This document shows positions 27,387 to 35,040 of a stretch of DNA of 54,340 bases, one piece after another. The DNA is from Deltaproteobacteria bacterium. GTDB lineage: Bacteria; Desulfobacterota; BSN033; UBA1163. The translations under genes and the position numbers were made by a program. The stretch is taken from positions 1 to 54,340 of the forward strand of contig JAGXTA010000123.1 in assembly GCA_018333535.1 (NCBI GenBank). Reading direction: 5' to 3'. Numbering within the stretch: the stretch's first letter is position 1; each line of letters starts with the position of its first letter. Below the pieces are notes generated by a model. The model was not told the origin of the DNA. It made no database searches and was given only the letters and a program-made list of their open reading frames with translations.

Positions 27387-27998
27387 TTACAGTTTCCTAA
27401 ATATCCCTATTACCTTTCCGACAAGGGAGACTTTTTTCTCCCCCTTTTTGATGACGATGGGTTCCATATGGGGATTGGCAGGCTCCAGACGGATCAAATC
27501 CCTTTCTGTAAAGATCCTCTTTATCGTCGCCTCATCTTCAATCAGGGCCACCACGATTTCTCCGTTCTCTGCACTTGACTGAGGCTTCACCAGGGCAAAG
27601 TCCCCATCCTGGATGTGTGCATCAATCATACTGTCTCCCTGGACTCGAAGGAGAAACACGTCTTTTGAAGAGGCAAAACTCCGGTCAAGGTTAAAGTATC
27701 CTTCGATATTCCCGATGGCAAGGATGGGCTCCCCCGCCCTCACCCGGCCCAAAATGGGAATCGACATAATGTTATTGGAAGAAAACCCAAGAATCTCAAT
27801 CGCCCTCGATTCGCCCGGGATTTTTCGGATATAACCTTTTCTCTCAAGGATATTCAGGGTCTTTTGAGGGCCCCTGGGCCCTTTAAGTCCAAAATGGGAG
27901 GCCATCTCCCGGAGGGTGGGCGGAAAACCCTTTTCCAGAAAAAATTCCTTTAAAAAATCAAATAGTTCCTTTTGTCTTGCGGTAAGTTCATTTCCCAT
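27387..27998 (-). CDS. lexA: LexA repressor
   Basis: The 203-residue protein has an N-terminal winged HTH (LTARQKELFDFLKEFFLEKG, PPTLREMASHFG) and a C-terminal S24 peptidase domain. The self-cleavage bond is Ala88-Gly89 (RVRAGEP), with Ser123 (GDSMID) and Lys160 (EATIKRI) as catalytic pair. RecA-stimulated self-cleavage would induce the SOS regulon. It precedes dinB on the same strand. The promoter is probably displaced upstream by the palindromic element at 28057-28184. Confidence 0.95.
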   Translation of the reverse strand: MGNELTARQKELFDFLKEFFLEKGFPPTLREMASHFGLKGPRGPQKTLNILERKGYIRKIPGESRAIEILGFSSNNIMSIPILGRVRAGEPILAIGNIEGYFNLDRSFASSKDVFLLRVQGDSMIDAHIQDGDFALVKPQSSAENGEIVVALIEDEATIKRIFTERDLIRLEPANPHMEPIVIKKGEKKVSLVGKVIGIFRKL

Positions 27999-28056
27999 TT
28001 CCCACTTCCCATTTCCAATTCCCTATTCCCATTTATTTTTTCCCACCTCTGATGGT

Positions 28057-28184
28057 CTCGTAAAAAGTCCCTTTAGTTCTGGTTTTGTCATTCCGGCGAA
28101 AGCCGGAATCCAGTGTTTTCAATGGGTTAAGAACTTCCTGGACCCCGTTTCCTGCCGCAGGCCGGAGTGACGACTTTTTACGAG
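28057..28184. repeat. palindromic element with 13-bp terminal inverted repeats
   Basis: CTCGTAAAAAGTC (28057-28069) and GACTTTTTACGAG (28172-28184) are perfect inverted copies. They enclose a GTCATTCC-family unit, GTCATTCCGGCGAAAG and its partner arm. The element stands upstream of lexA, probably inside its leader. Confidence 0.75.
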
Positions 28185-28210
28185 TTTATCAATTCTCATT
28201 TCCCATTTAT

Positions 28211-28222
28211 TAGGTATACCTA
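28211..28222. promoter_or_regulatory. 12-bp palindrome upstream of lexA, possible operator
   Basis: TAGGTATACCTA is a perfect palindrome about 210 bases upstream of lexA, beyond the inserted repeat. It could be the original lexA operator. No second copy was found before other genes, so the call is weak. Confidence 0.25.
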
Positions 28223-28251
28223 TGTAGACCTTTTATAACATAAAAAAATAT

Positions 28252-29262
28252 GGAGCTATCCGCTTGACTCAAGTAGACCCAACATACACTGAATCACGAG
28301 GTAACCCTTCCACCCCGAATATCCCGTCCTGTCACGGGAGCCACAGATACAGCCTGCTGGACCAGACGGAAGAAGAGTTTCCCTCTGGACTTCGACGTCC
28401 TTCGATTGAATCGGAAAGTATATTCATCCAGATAGTAGTCCAGATGGGACGCACGCACCGCTCCTTGATGAGTGCCTTGCAACCACCTCTTCAACAACGC
28501 CGCTACTCTGTTCACCAAAGGCAACAGGTTTTCACCTACATCCGCAGATTGACGGACAACGATGTGTTGATAATCGGTCGAGGGCAATTGCCCATAGCTA
28601 GACCAACCGTCGGTGCGTATCACACTGCCAGGCTCCACACTTTCCTCTATGGCGGGTATCAGACTTGCTGCCGAAGCATTGGCCACCCGGCGAAGTCGAA
28701 TTCGCCCTATGTGGTCGCCGTTATCTTCAACCGCTATAAGAACCAACGATTTACCTGCAGCACCTCTTCCTCTTTTCCCCGATCGTTCGCCACCGATATA
28801 AATTTCGTCAACCTCGACCGTGCCAGACAAGCGATCTCGGCCAGGTCGCACCATGGCAGTGCGAAGCTTATGAAGCCATATCCATATAGTTTCATATCTT
28901 GGGAATCCCAAAACTCGTTGGAGTCCCATGGCACTGACTCCATTTTTTTGGCTGACTATATGCCAAATCGCCCGAAACCAAAGCTGAAGCGGTTTTCGAG
29001 TATCTTGAAAGATGGTCCCTGCCGTTACAGAGGTTTCGTACTCACATTGCGCACAATGGTGCAGCTTGCGACTGGTAACCCACGACTTTTCAGTTCCACA
29101 GCGGGGACACCGAAAACCATCAGGCCATCGAAGGCTGATTATATATTCTATGCACGCTTGCTCGGAGTGAAACCTTCTTTCAAATTCCATTAGCGTTCGT
29201 GGATAGTCTTCCATACCCGATCATCTTAAATGAGCGGGGAACTTGAGTCAAGCGGATAGCTC
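28252..29262. mobile_element. IS1595-family insertion sequence with perfect ends
   Basis: The element is bounded by 22-bp perfect terminal inverted repeats (28253-28274 and 29241-29262, starting GAGCTATCCGCTTGACTC). An 11-base direct repeat, TAAAAAAATAT, flanks it at 28241-28251 and 29263-29273. IS1595 elements normally duplicate 8 bp, so part of the 11 may be chance. It carries one intact transposase and looks recent. It inserted 37 bases beyond the hgcB stop. Confidence 0.92.
28294..29214 (-). CDS. IS1595-family transposase
   Basis: The 306-residue transposase has the N-terminal zinc ribbon (FRCPRCGTEKSW, HHCAQCEYETSV) and the DDE-type core with VEVDEIYIGGERSGKRGRG, IRTDGWSSYGQL and the C-terminal YLDEYTFRFNRR, all standard in IS1595. 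The frame is complete, so the element may be active. A long open frame on the opposite strand over the same span is a shadow. Confidence 0.93.
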   Translation of the reverse strand: MEDYPRTLMEFERRFHSEQACIEYIISLRWPDGFRCPRCGTEKSWVTSRKLHHCAQCEYETSVTAGTIFQDTRKPLQLWFRAIWHIVSQKNGVSAMGLQRVLGFPRYETIWIWLHKLRTAMVRPGRDRLSGTVEVDEIYIGGERSGKRGRGAAGKSLVLIAVEDNGDHIGRIRLRRVANASAASLIPAIEESVEPGSVIRTDGWSSYGQLPSTDYQHIVVRQSADVGENLLPLVNRVAALLKRWLQGTHQGAVRASHLDYYLDEYTFRFNRRTSKSRGKLFFRLVQQAVSVAPVTGRDIRGGRVTS

Positions 29263-29299
29263 TAAAAAAATATTTGTCAAGTGGGAAAATATCTTCAAT

Positions 29300-29638
29300 T
29301 CAACAACACCCTGTTCGCTTAGCATCAGGAGAGCATCTCGATGGATTGCTTGCGGAATCTATTGTACCGCAGCAGGGAGAATTTGTTCGCCCCAGCATGA
29401 CGTTGATCACTGCGGCGGCGCACCCCACGCCCGACTGAACGCTTAATGCCTCAGCAGGACAATTTCTGGAACAGGCCCCGCATTCCATACAGGCGTCCCG
29501 GTTGACGATCTCAGCAGCGCCATTTGTCAAACTTAAGACGGCGTGGGGACAAACCAATAGACACATGCCACATCCCACACACTTTTTCTCGTCAAGCTTC
29601 AAGGTGACCACATCTTTCAGATAAATCAGTTGATTCAT
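29300..29638 (-). CDS. hgcB: mercury methylation ferredoxin HgcB
   Basis: The 112-residue protein has two [4Fe-4S] motifs, CVGCGMCLLVCP (Cys20-30) and CMECGACSRNCP (Cys50-60), then SGVGCAAAVI with the HgcB-type Cys73, a CC pair (89-90) and a terminal CC (111-112). CMECGAC and the Cys-rich tail are HgcB hallmarks. HgcB reduces the corrinoid of HgcA so that a methyl group can go to Hg(II). The tail is longer than in many HgcB proteins. It has an AAGGAG site. The hgcA gene lies 168 bases upstream, with a palindromic repeat in between. The TGA stop follows Cys-Cys, but no SECIS-like hairpin follows it. Confidence 0.92.
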   Translation of the reverse strand: MNQLIYLKDVVTLKLDEKKCVGCGMCLLVCPHAVLSLTNGAAEIVNRDACMECGACSRNCPAEALSVQSGVGCAAAVINVMLGRTNSPCCGTIDSASNPSRCSPDAKRTGCC

Positions 29639-29700
29639 GATTCGAACTCCTTATATTAATCAGTCCACAATTGCATAATTGTATAGAGACTGAAAACATG

Positions 29701-29772
29701 CCGTTCGTGCTGAGCCTGTCGAAGCATGAACGGCAGAATAACGCACCCTTCGAGAGCCTCAGTGTGAACGGT
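29701..29772. repeat. CCGTTCGTGCTGAGCC palindromic repeat inside hgcAB
   Basis: CCGTTCGTGCTGAGC-CTGTCGAAGCATGAACGG (29701-29733) is a near-perfect palindrome, followed by a second half unit ending GTGAACGGT. A larger copy lies at 48067-48206 and a part at 50905-50940. Here it occupies the spacer between hgcA and hgcB. Confidence 0.8.
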
Positions 29773-29806
29773 GGAAAATATCTCTTTTCAAAGATGGACT
29801 CCTAAG

Positions 29807-30955
29807 TTAGATAAATTGCGATCCAAGCCAGAGAATGAAGCCAATGATCCCTGCCCCAATCTGAAACGGCACGGCCCATCTCATCTCTTTTTTCACTCCT
29901 GAGAGAGAGGTATAGGTCGAGGCTCCTGTAAAATTCATCGCCATAAAAGCAGAAAACGCAGGTATGAGCAGGAGCCATGCCAGCATCTCAAAACGTCCTG
30001 CCAATGTGATCCCCTGATTCAATCGAAAAACGACAAAGAGAACAGCAGTGAATAACCCCACTGAAACACCTTTAATTGAAAAAGCCCGGCCCGGCAGCCA
30101 GGGCAGTAAGGCGGGTGTTAACACTGCCCCGGATAGAATGGCAATCAGAATGGCCAGTGCGGAGAAGAGACCCTGATGCAAGGCATTCGCCCAGCCCTCC
30201 CCTGACCTTCCTAAAAAAGTGATCAGAAACAGAATGGCCATGAGAATAAGCCCTGCCTTTAGGGCGGCGACAAGTTCAATGGGGATGAGTGCTATCCTCT
30301 CCCCGATTGGAAAAGTCTTGATTCTCATCTGCGGTGTCGCCTTCAATCCTGCATCGAGAAAAGCCGGAAGGTCTGTTGCCCGAATGGGCCCGTAAATAAC
30401 TTTAAATCCCGATAATTTTTTAACCTCATGAGCCGTCACCCCGGGGCCAGCCAACTGGGGCAGAATCAATTCCCGGTGTGAGACAATCTGTGTCAGGCCA
30501 CTCGATTCGATTCGGCTCACGAGTTCCATTGTTCCAAAAGTCCCCTTCCCTGCCGCACACCAGACATTGATCCCTTTTGTATCGAGGACCAGTATCCACA
30601 TGTTCCGACCGGGTAAGGCTTCTCGGAGTCTGTCAAAGCTCATTTTGTAACTGGCCGTAACCATGACCGGAGATTTCTCATCTGGCGTTCCCAGCGCATA
30701 AAGACCGGGCTCAACAACATAATGCATGCGGCCGATTCCCCATCGTGCCTTGAAGCTCCCAAGATGATCGCTCGGGGTGAGAGAAGATAAAACCTGTGGA
30801 ACCAAACCCACCGGCGTTTGAAGGGCTCCGCTCACAAAAGGCTGTTTTAGATCGGGAAGGCTCACCTGAGCCTTTACTACCGGGGGTCAACAGCTTGTGT
30901 TTTGAGAACAACCGCTCTGTTGAGCCGAGGTGTAACATTTTGATTCACCCATCAT
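29807..30955 (-). CDS. hgcA: mercury methylation corrinoid protein HgcA, predicted selenoprotein
   Basis: The core has the HgcA signature NVWCAAGKGTFGT, whose Cys (133 here) is the predicted cobalt ligand, and five C-terminal membrane segments. It methylates Hg(II) from a corrinoid methyl group. The open frame begins at a GTG (30865), but I place the start at ATG 30955. AAGGAGG lies 11 bases before this ATG, inside the end of hgcC, and the frame runs into the core through one TGA at codon 23 (30887-30889). The added tail holds Cys7, Cys16, Cys22 and Sec23, reading SQNTSC-Sec-PPVVKAQ. A 7-bp perfect hairpin with an AGGU loop follows 20 bases after the UGA. That GTG sits in this hairpin and has no good ribosome site. 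If the UGA is a stop, the first 22 codons are a leader peptide. Confidence 0.85.
30857..30874 (-). promoter_or_regulatory. bacterial SECIS-like hairpin in the hgcA mRNA
   Basis: Read on the - strand, AAGGCTC and GAGCCTT pair perfectly (7 bp) around an AGGU loop, with the stem starting 12 bases and the loop 19 bases after the UGA. G is among the first two loop bases, as the bacterial SECIS pattern requires. CGG and CCG can add a lower stem across a small internal loop. Confidence 0.7.
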
Positions 30956-30961
30956 AATCTT

Positions 30962-31234
30962 CTATACCTCCTTCATCATGGGGCCGAGAAAATCCTTCAC
31001 ACGGTCTGCAAGGTGTTCCGTCTTGATTAAATAGAGGCAACAAATCTCCCCCTCTTTATCCCAACTGATGAGAGCCAATTTGTCACCCGCACGAATCTTT
31101 GCTTTTTCCCTCAAATCTTTTGGGAGCACCATCTGCCCCCGCTCATCGACGCTGATGATCGACTCGACCTTGCAACAAGACATTCCCTTATCCACGGGTC
31201 CGCAAAATGAAACCCTTTGACTCTTCTTTGGCAT
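30962..31234 (-). CDS. hgcC: AbrB/SpoVT-like DNA-binding protein (HgcC-like)
   Basis: The 90-residue protein has a swapped-hairpin AbrB domain (KVESIISVDERGQMVLPKDL, REKAKIRAGDKLALI) after a short Cys-containing head (Cys11, CC at 20-21). It lies six bases upstream of the hgcA ATG and carries the hgcA ribosome site in its last codons, so the two are co-expressed. A gene of this type is known next to hgcAB in several genomes and named HgcC in some annotations; I apply the name on context. It may repress its own promoter, which overlaps a 9-bp palindrome, and sense metal through its Cys residues (inference). Confidence 0.78.
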   Translation of the reverse strand: MPKKSQRVSFCGPVDKGMSCCKVESIISVDERGQMVLPKDLREKAKIRAGDKLALISWDKEGEICCLYLIKTEHLADRVKDFLGPMMKEV

Positions 31235-31280
31235 GGCGTCGCCTCCCGTTACAGCTTCTCTGACAAAACAGATTAATCAG

Positions 31281-31327
31281 TAATATCAGCTTTTCCTGAT
31301 ATTAAGCCATTCCAAACCATCTGTCAA
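31281..31327 (-). promoter_or_regulatory. promoter and operator of hgcC-hgcA-hgcB
   Basis: Read on the - strand, TTGACA (31327-31322), a 17-base spacer and TAATAT (31304-31299) form a near-consensus sigma70 promoter about 65 bases before hgcC. TAATATCAG-N6-CTGATATTA (31281-31304), a perfect 9-bp palindrome, overlaps the -10 box and the start point, as a repressor site would. Confidence 0.72.
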
Positions 31328-31570
31328 GTTTCCCAGCTAAAAATTCAAGCAGGGGGTTTCCCGTGACAACACGACAAATTGTCAATTCTGGGCAAAAATT
31401 TGGCACTACATCGACTATTTTAAAACCCTAAATTTTAACAATACCTTTAAGTTTCAATATGTTACGATTTAAGCGGGTTGGCACGGCAATTGCTAACCTA
31501 TCTATTGGTGAAGAATCCATCTTGGGTTTGCATCTATTTAAAATTTTAAAACTCTTCTTCAGAATAGGTT
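31328..31570. other. rest of the gap between hgcC and the RodZ-like gene
   Basis: Beyond the hgc promoter this divergent spacer is A/T-rich and holds no gene I can support. A GTG-to-TTG open stretch at 31459-31653 on the + strand overlaps the start of the RodZ-like gene in another frame and has no family features. The RodZ promoter must lie here but no clear -35/-10 pair was found. Confidence 0.4.
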
Positions 31571-32428
31571 ATGGCAGAGGCTCCTGGAAGAATTTTGAAA
31601 AAAGAAAGAGAGATGCGGAACATCTCACTGGAGAAAATCTGTTCAATCACTAAAATAAAAGAGCACCATCTCGAGGCCATTGAAGAGGACAGATACGATC
31701 ATCTTCCTCCCCCTCTTTATGTCAAAGGATACCTGAAAGTCTACGCTAAATACCTTGCCCTCGATGAGAAAGATATTCTTTACCTATATGAAAATTATCT
31801 AAAAAGTCTTCTTCCACCGGAACCTCCCGTGCCGCTGCCGGAGGCCTCACCCCCGAAAAAGAATAACAGATCATTACTCTTATCTTCTCTCATCATCGCA
31901 GCGTTTCTCCTCTCATCGCTCTTTATTGCCTACCTTATGCACGACCCCAAAGAAGAGAAACCCACATCTTCGATACTCTTTCCTGTATCGCCCGCTACAG
32001 CCACTCAGCGAGAGGAAGGAAAGCAGACCCATGAGGTAGCACAACCAAAAGAGATACAAGAGTTAGAAAGCAAGGAAGTGGAAACACAGCTGACTTCCGC
32101 CTTTGAAATTCTTGAGGCGGGCATGGGAACAAGCATTGAGAAAGAGAATGACCAGCAGTTCCTCACGGGAAATGCTTCGGAATTTACCTCCAACCATCAA
32201 AGGGGCTACTTCTTCACAAGAATCAAGGCTTCCAGAACAGGGAAAATCGCCCATGTCTGGTTATTGGAAGGAAAAGAGTTCCATCGAATCGAAATGGATG
32301 TCAAGCCTCCTGCCTGGTCCGTTTATAGTTACCTGACCTTCCGGCCGCAACACACCGGAAACTGGAAGGCTGAAGCCAGAGAGGGTGATCAGATACTGAC
32401 AAGCCTCAACTTCAAGGTCCTTCAATAA
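31571..32428 (+). CDS. RodZ-like HTH membrane protein with DUF2914 domain
   Basis: The 285-residue protein has a cytoplasmic RodZ-type helix-turn-helix (LKKEREMRNISLEKICSITK, YLKVYAKYLALDEKDIL), a Pro-rich linker, one membrane segment at about residues 99-120 (LLLSSLIIAAFLLSSLFIAY) and an outer DUF2914 domain at the C-terminus (VWLLEGKEFHRIEMDVKPPA). RodZ helps MreB-based cell shape. The DUF2914 end replaces the usual RodZ beta domain, a combination seen in Desulfobacterota. It is convergent with the E2 gene. Confidence 0.8.
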   Translation: MAEAPGRILKKEREMRNISLEKICSITKIKEHHLEAIEEDRYDHLPPPLYVKGYLKVYAKYLALDEKDILYLYENYLKSLLPPEPPVPLPEASPPKKNNRSLLLSSLIIAAFLLSSLFIAYLMHDPKEEKPTSSILFPVSPATATQREEGKQTHEVAQPKEIQELESKEVETQLTSAFEILEAGMGTSIEKENDQQFLTGNASEFTSNHQRGYFFTRIKASRTGKIAHVWLLEGKEFHRIEMDVKPPAWSVYSYLTFRPQHTGNWKAEAREGDQILTSLNFKVLQ

Positions 32429-32439
32429 ATCGGCCCACT

Positions 32440-32475
32440 AATTGACGGGTAACAAATCCTGACATTTCGTCAATT
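32440..32475. terminator. small inverted repeat between convergent genes
   Basis: AATTGACG (32440-32447) and CGTCAATT (32468-32475) form an 8-bp stem with a 20-base loop between the RodZ-like gene and the E2 gene. The loop is large and no long T-run follows, so the terminator role is tentative. Confidence 0.3.
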
Positions 32476-32483
32476 GACATATC

Positions 32484-33740
32484 TCAGGTCTCCAGCAGAA
32501 TCAGGTCCGGGTCTTCGAGCCGGGTGATCACCGTGTTGAGGAATCGTGCCCCCTCCGCCCCATCGACCACCCGGTGATCAAAGGAGAGGGCCAGGCTGAG
32601 AATTTTTCGAACCACTAACTTCCCATTTCTCACAACAGGCATCTCTCTGATTTTTCCGACACCCAGGATCGCCACTTCGGGGTAGTTGATGATCGGTGTC
32701 GCAAAAATTCCCCCCAATGCCCCATAGTTTGAAATGGTAAAAGTTCCCCCCTTCAAATCGGCGAGATCAATCGTTCGGTTTCTTGCCTTCTCAACCAACT
32801 GGGTTAATTCTTGCGCTATCTGGAGGATGGATTTATCCTTTGCATTCTTCACCACAGGGACCATTAGGCCTTCAGGTGTGTCAGTAGCAACTCCAATGTT
32901 AAAATACTTTTTCAGAATGATCTCCTCATTTTCATCATCCAGGGTTGCATTGAGATAGGGATGCTCACTCAAGCCTGCGATCACAGCTTTGATGATGAAA
33001 GGCAGGATAGTCAATTTAACCCCCTTCTTCTCAGCCGGCTTCTTCTCTTTCTCTCTGATCTTCCACAATTCTGTGACATCCGCTTCATCCATCGTAGTTA
33101 CATGGGGTGCCGTATATTTTGATTTGACCATGGCCCTGGCAATGGAGCGCCGAACCCCTCTTAACGGAATTCGATCCACATAGCCGTAAAGGTCATATTT
33201 CTTTACTTTTATCACTTTCTTTTCCGGCTCCGGAGGCTTCTCCTTAGTCCCGGCGAACTGACGGACATCCTTTTCCAGGACCCTTCCTTCAGGGCCGGAT
33301 CCTTTCACCTTATTAATATCAACCCCCAGCTCCTTTGCCAGGGCTCGAACAGCAGGAGTGGCAAGCGCATGTTCGCTGGCCAGGACTGTTTTAACCGGTT
33401 CTGCTGCAAATGTTACGGACGGGGCTTCTTCAGGGGCCTCCTCCAGTTCACCCACAACCCCCACTGATCTGGGTCTCGGAGGTGGAGCGGCCAATGCTTC
33501 TCCTTTCTCTCCGATAACAACGATCACCTGCCCCACCTTCACGATCTCCTTCTCTTTGGCAAGTATTTTGAGTACCGCTCCGGTCGCAGGAGAAGGTATC
33601 TCAGCAAGGGCCTTGTCGGTCTCCACCTCAACAAGAGGCTGCCCCTCTTTAACCTCATCCCCTTCTTTAACCAGCCAGCGAACAATCTCTCCTTCTGTTA
33701 ATCCCTCTCCGATATCAGGAAACTTGAATTCGAATGCCAT
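32484..33740 (-). CDS. 2-oxoacid dehydrogenase E2 (dihydrolipoamide acyltransferase)
   Basis: The 418-residue E2 has one lipoyl domain (EVETDKALAEI, lipoylated Lys43), a Pro/Ala linker, a peripheral subunit-binding domain near residue 140 (TPAVRALAKELGVDINKVKG) and the catalytic acyltransferase core ending SLALSFDHRVVDGAEGARFL with the catalytic His/Asp. It passes the acyl group to CoA in the pyruvate or branched-chain oxoacid complex. E1 beta and E1 alpha are just upstream. No E3 is encoded in the window, so it must come from elsewhere. Confidence 0.93.
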   Translation of the reverse strand: MAFEFKFPDIGEGLTEGEIVRWLVKEGDEVKEGQPLVEVETDKALAEIPSPATGAVLKILAKEKEIVKVGQVIVVIGEKGEALAAPPPRPRSVGVVGELEEAPEEAPSVTFAAEPVKTVLASEHALATPAVRALAKELGVDINKVKGSGPEGRVLEKDVRQFAGTKEKPPEPEKKVIKVKKYDLYGYVDRIPLRGVRRSIARAMVKSKYTAPHVTTMDEADVTELWKIREKEKKPAEKKGVKLTILPFIIKAVIAGLSEHPYLNATLDDENEEIILKKYFNIGVATDTPEGLMVPVVKNAKDKSILQIAQELTQLVEKARNRTIDLADLKGGTFTISNYGALGGIFATPIINYPEVAILGVGKIREMPVVRNGKLVVRKILSLALSFDHRVVDGAEGARFLNTVITRLEDPDLILLET

Positions 33741-33754
33741 CTCAGACCTCCTAA

Positions 33755-33830
33755 GGTTAAGGTCGAGGTTAAGGTTCAGTCTAAGAAAAAATCTATTTTT
33801 TGCTCAACCTCAACCTTAGCCTCAACCTGG
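33755..33830. repeat. GGTTAAGGT palindromic repeat between E1 beta and E2
   Basis: AGGTTAAGGTCGAGGTTAAG on the left faces CTCAACCTCAACCTTAGCC on the right, with an A/T centre. Related units occur at 36178-36240, upstream of E1 alpha. Confidence 0.6.
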
Positions 33831-33835
33831 ATTTG

Positions 33836-34813
33836 TTAAAAACTCATCACCTTTTTCACCGCCATCACAATTCTCTTGGGATTGGGAAGATAGTAATGTT
33901 CCGACTTCAACAAGGGCATAGGAATATCGAATCCTGTCACCCTTTCGATGGGTGCCTGAAGCGAGAGAAAAGCCTTTTCGTTGATAACAGCAATGATCTC
34001 CGCACCCAGGCCGCAGGTCTTTGGCGCCTCATGGACAACGACCGCTCTTCCTGTCTTTCGAACAGAGGCGATGATCGCATCCACATCCATGGGCGAGATC
34101 GTTCTAAGATCGATGATCTCCATATCGACCTTATCCCCTTTCAATTCTCCAGCCGCATTCAAAACCTCTCTCACCATTGCGCCCCATGCGATGACTGTTA
34201 CATCCCTGCCTTCCTGAACCAATCGGGCTTTGCCCAATGGAATGGTATAGTCTCCTTCCTCAACCTCCTCGCGAATGGCCCGGTAGATGCGTTTGGGTTC
34301 AAGAAAGATGACCGGGTCGGGGTCACGGATCGACGAAAGGAGCAACCCTTTCGCCTCAGAGGGAGTGGATGGGATGACCACTTTGATCCCTGGCGTATGT
34401 GCCAGGATGGCCTCAGGGCTTTCGGAATGATGTTCAGGGGCATGGATGCCACCTCCATAAGGAACCCTTATGACCAAGGGGCAGGTGAACCTTCCCCTCG
34501 ATCGATTCCGAATCCGGCCGATGTGGTTGGTAATCTGATCGAGGCAGGGATAGAGAAAACCATCAAACTGAATCTCCGCAATCGGCCGCAGTCCATACAG
34601 GGCCATGCCCATGGCCGTGCCCACGATTCCTGTCTCCGCGAGAGGGGTGTCAACCACCCGTTGGTCGCCGAACTTCGCCTGGAGTCCATCGGTCACACGA
34701 AAGACCCCGCCCTCGCGGCCCACATCCTCACCCAGGACAACGATTCGATCATCCCTTTCCATCTCCTCCCGAAGAGTGAGGTTGATTGCTTCTACCATAT
34801 TGAGTCTGGGCAT
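33836..34813 (-). CDS. 2-oxoacid dehydrogenase E1 beta subunit
   Basis: The 325-residue subunit shows VVLGEDVGREGGVFRVTDGL, FGDQRVVDTPLAETGIVG and MPIAEIQFDGF-like blocks (LRPIAEIQFDGF) of the transketolase-like E1 beta fold, ending with the C-terminal VTGFDIPMPLLKSEHYYLP. It supplies part of the ThDP site. I choose ATG 34813 (MPRLNMVEAINLTL) because AGGAG lies upstream at the right spacing, rather than the ATG at 34834. The gap to the E2 gene holds a GGTTAAGG-type repeat. Confidence 0.92.
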   Translation of the reverse strand: MPRLNMVEAINLTLREEMERDDRIVVLGEDVGREGGVFRVTDGLQAKFGDQRVVDTPLAETGIVGTAMGMALYGLRPIAEIQFDGFLYPCLDQITNHIGRIRNRSRGRFTCPLVIRVPYGGGIHAPEHHSESPEAILAHTPGIKVVIPSTPSEAKGLLLSSIRDPDPVIFLEPKRIYRAIREEVEEGDYTIPLGKARLVQEGRDVTVIAWGAMVREVLNAAGELKGDKVDMEIIDLRTISPMDVDAIIASVRKTGRAVVVHEAPKTCGLGAEIIAVINEKAFLSLQAPIERVTGFDIPMPLLKSEHYYLPNPKRIVMAVKKVMSF

Positions 34814-34898
34814 AACTTTATTTTCTCCTGTCATTCAACTTTGGATACTTACAAGTTCAATATGAGAATATTCTTCTACCATTAAAGAAACGGCAGTC

Positions 34899-34968
34899 GT
34901 CATGCTGAATTTAGTTCAGCATCTCGATTTATCCAAAGTGTCAGATCCTGAAACAAGTTCAGGATGAC
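34899..34968. repeat. GTCATGCTGAA palindromic repeat between E1 alpha and E1 beta
   Basis: GTCATGCTGAA-TTTAG-TTCAGCATCT is followed by AGATCCTGAAACAAGTTCAGGATGAC. The same half units are inside the element at 38640-38795. It lies in the roughly 200-base spacer between the E1 genes, which holds no gene. Confidence 0.75.
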
Positions 34969-35040
34969 ACATACCTGAAATTCCAAATATTTTTTTAAAT
35001 ATATTTTTACCCTATACCCTATGCCCTTCGCTCTATGCGA

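Noticed and set aside
28264-29193. 309-codon open frame on the + strand over the IS1595 transposase
   Set aside because: It lies wholly opposite a transposase with all family motifs, has no motif of its own and no ribosome site.
29263-29302. Possible Sec read-through at the hgcB TGA (after Cys-Cys)
   Set aside because: No hairpin of SECIS type follows, the extension would enter the insertion site, and HgcB proteins normally end close to a Cys pair.
33800-34885. 361-codon + strand frame opposite E1 beta
   Set aside because: Shadow frame of a clear - strand gene; low-complexity His/Arg-rich composition and no recognisable domain.
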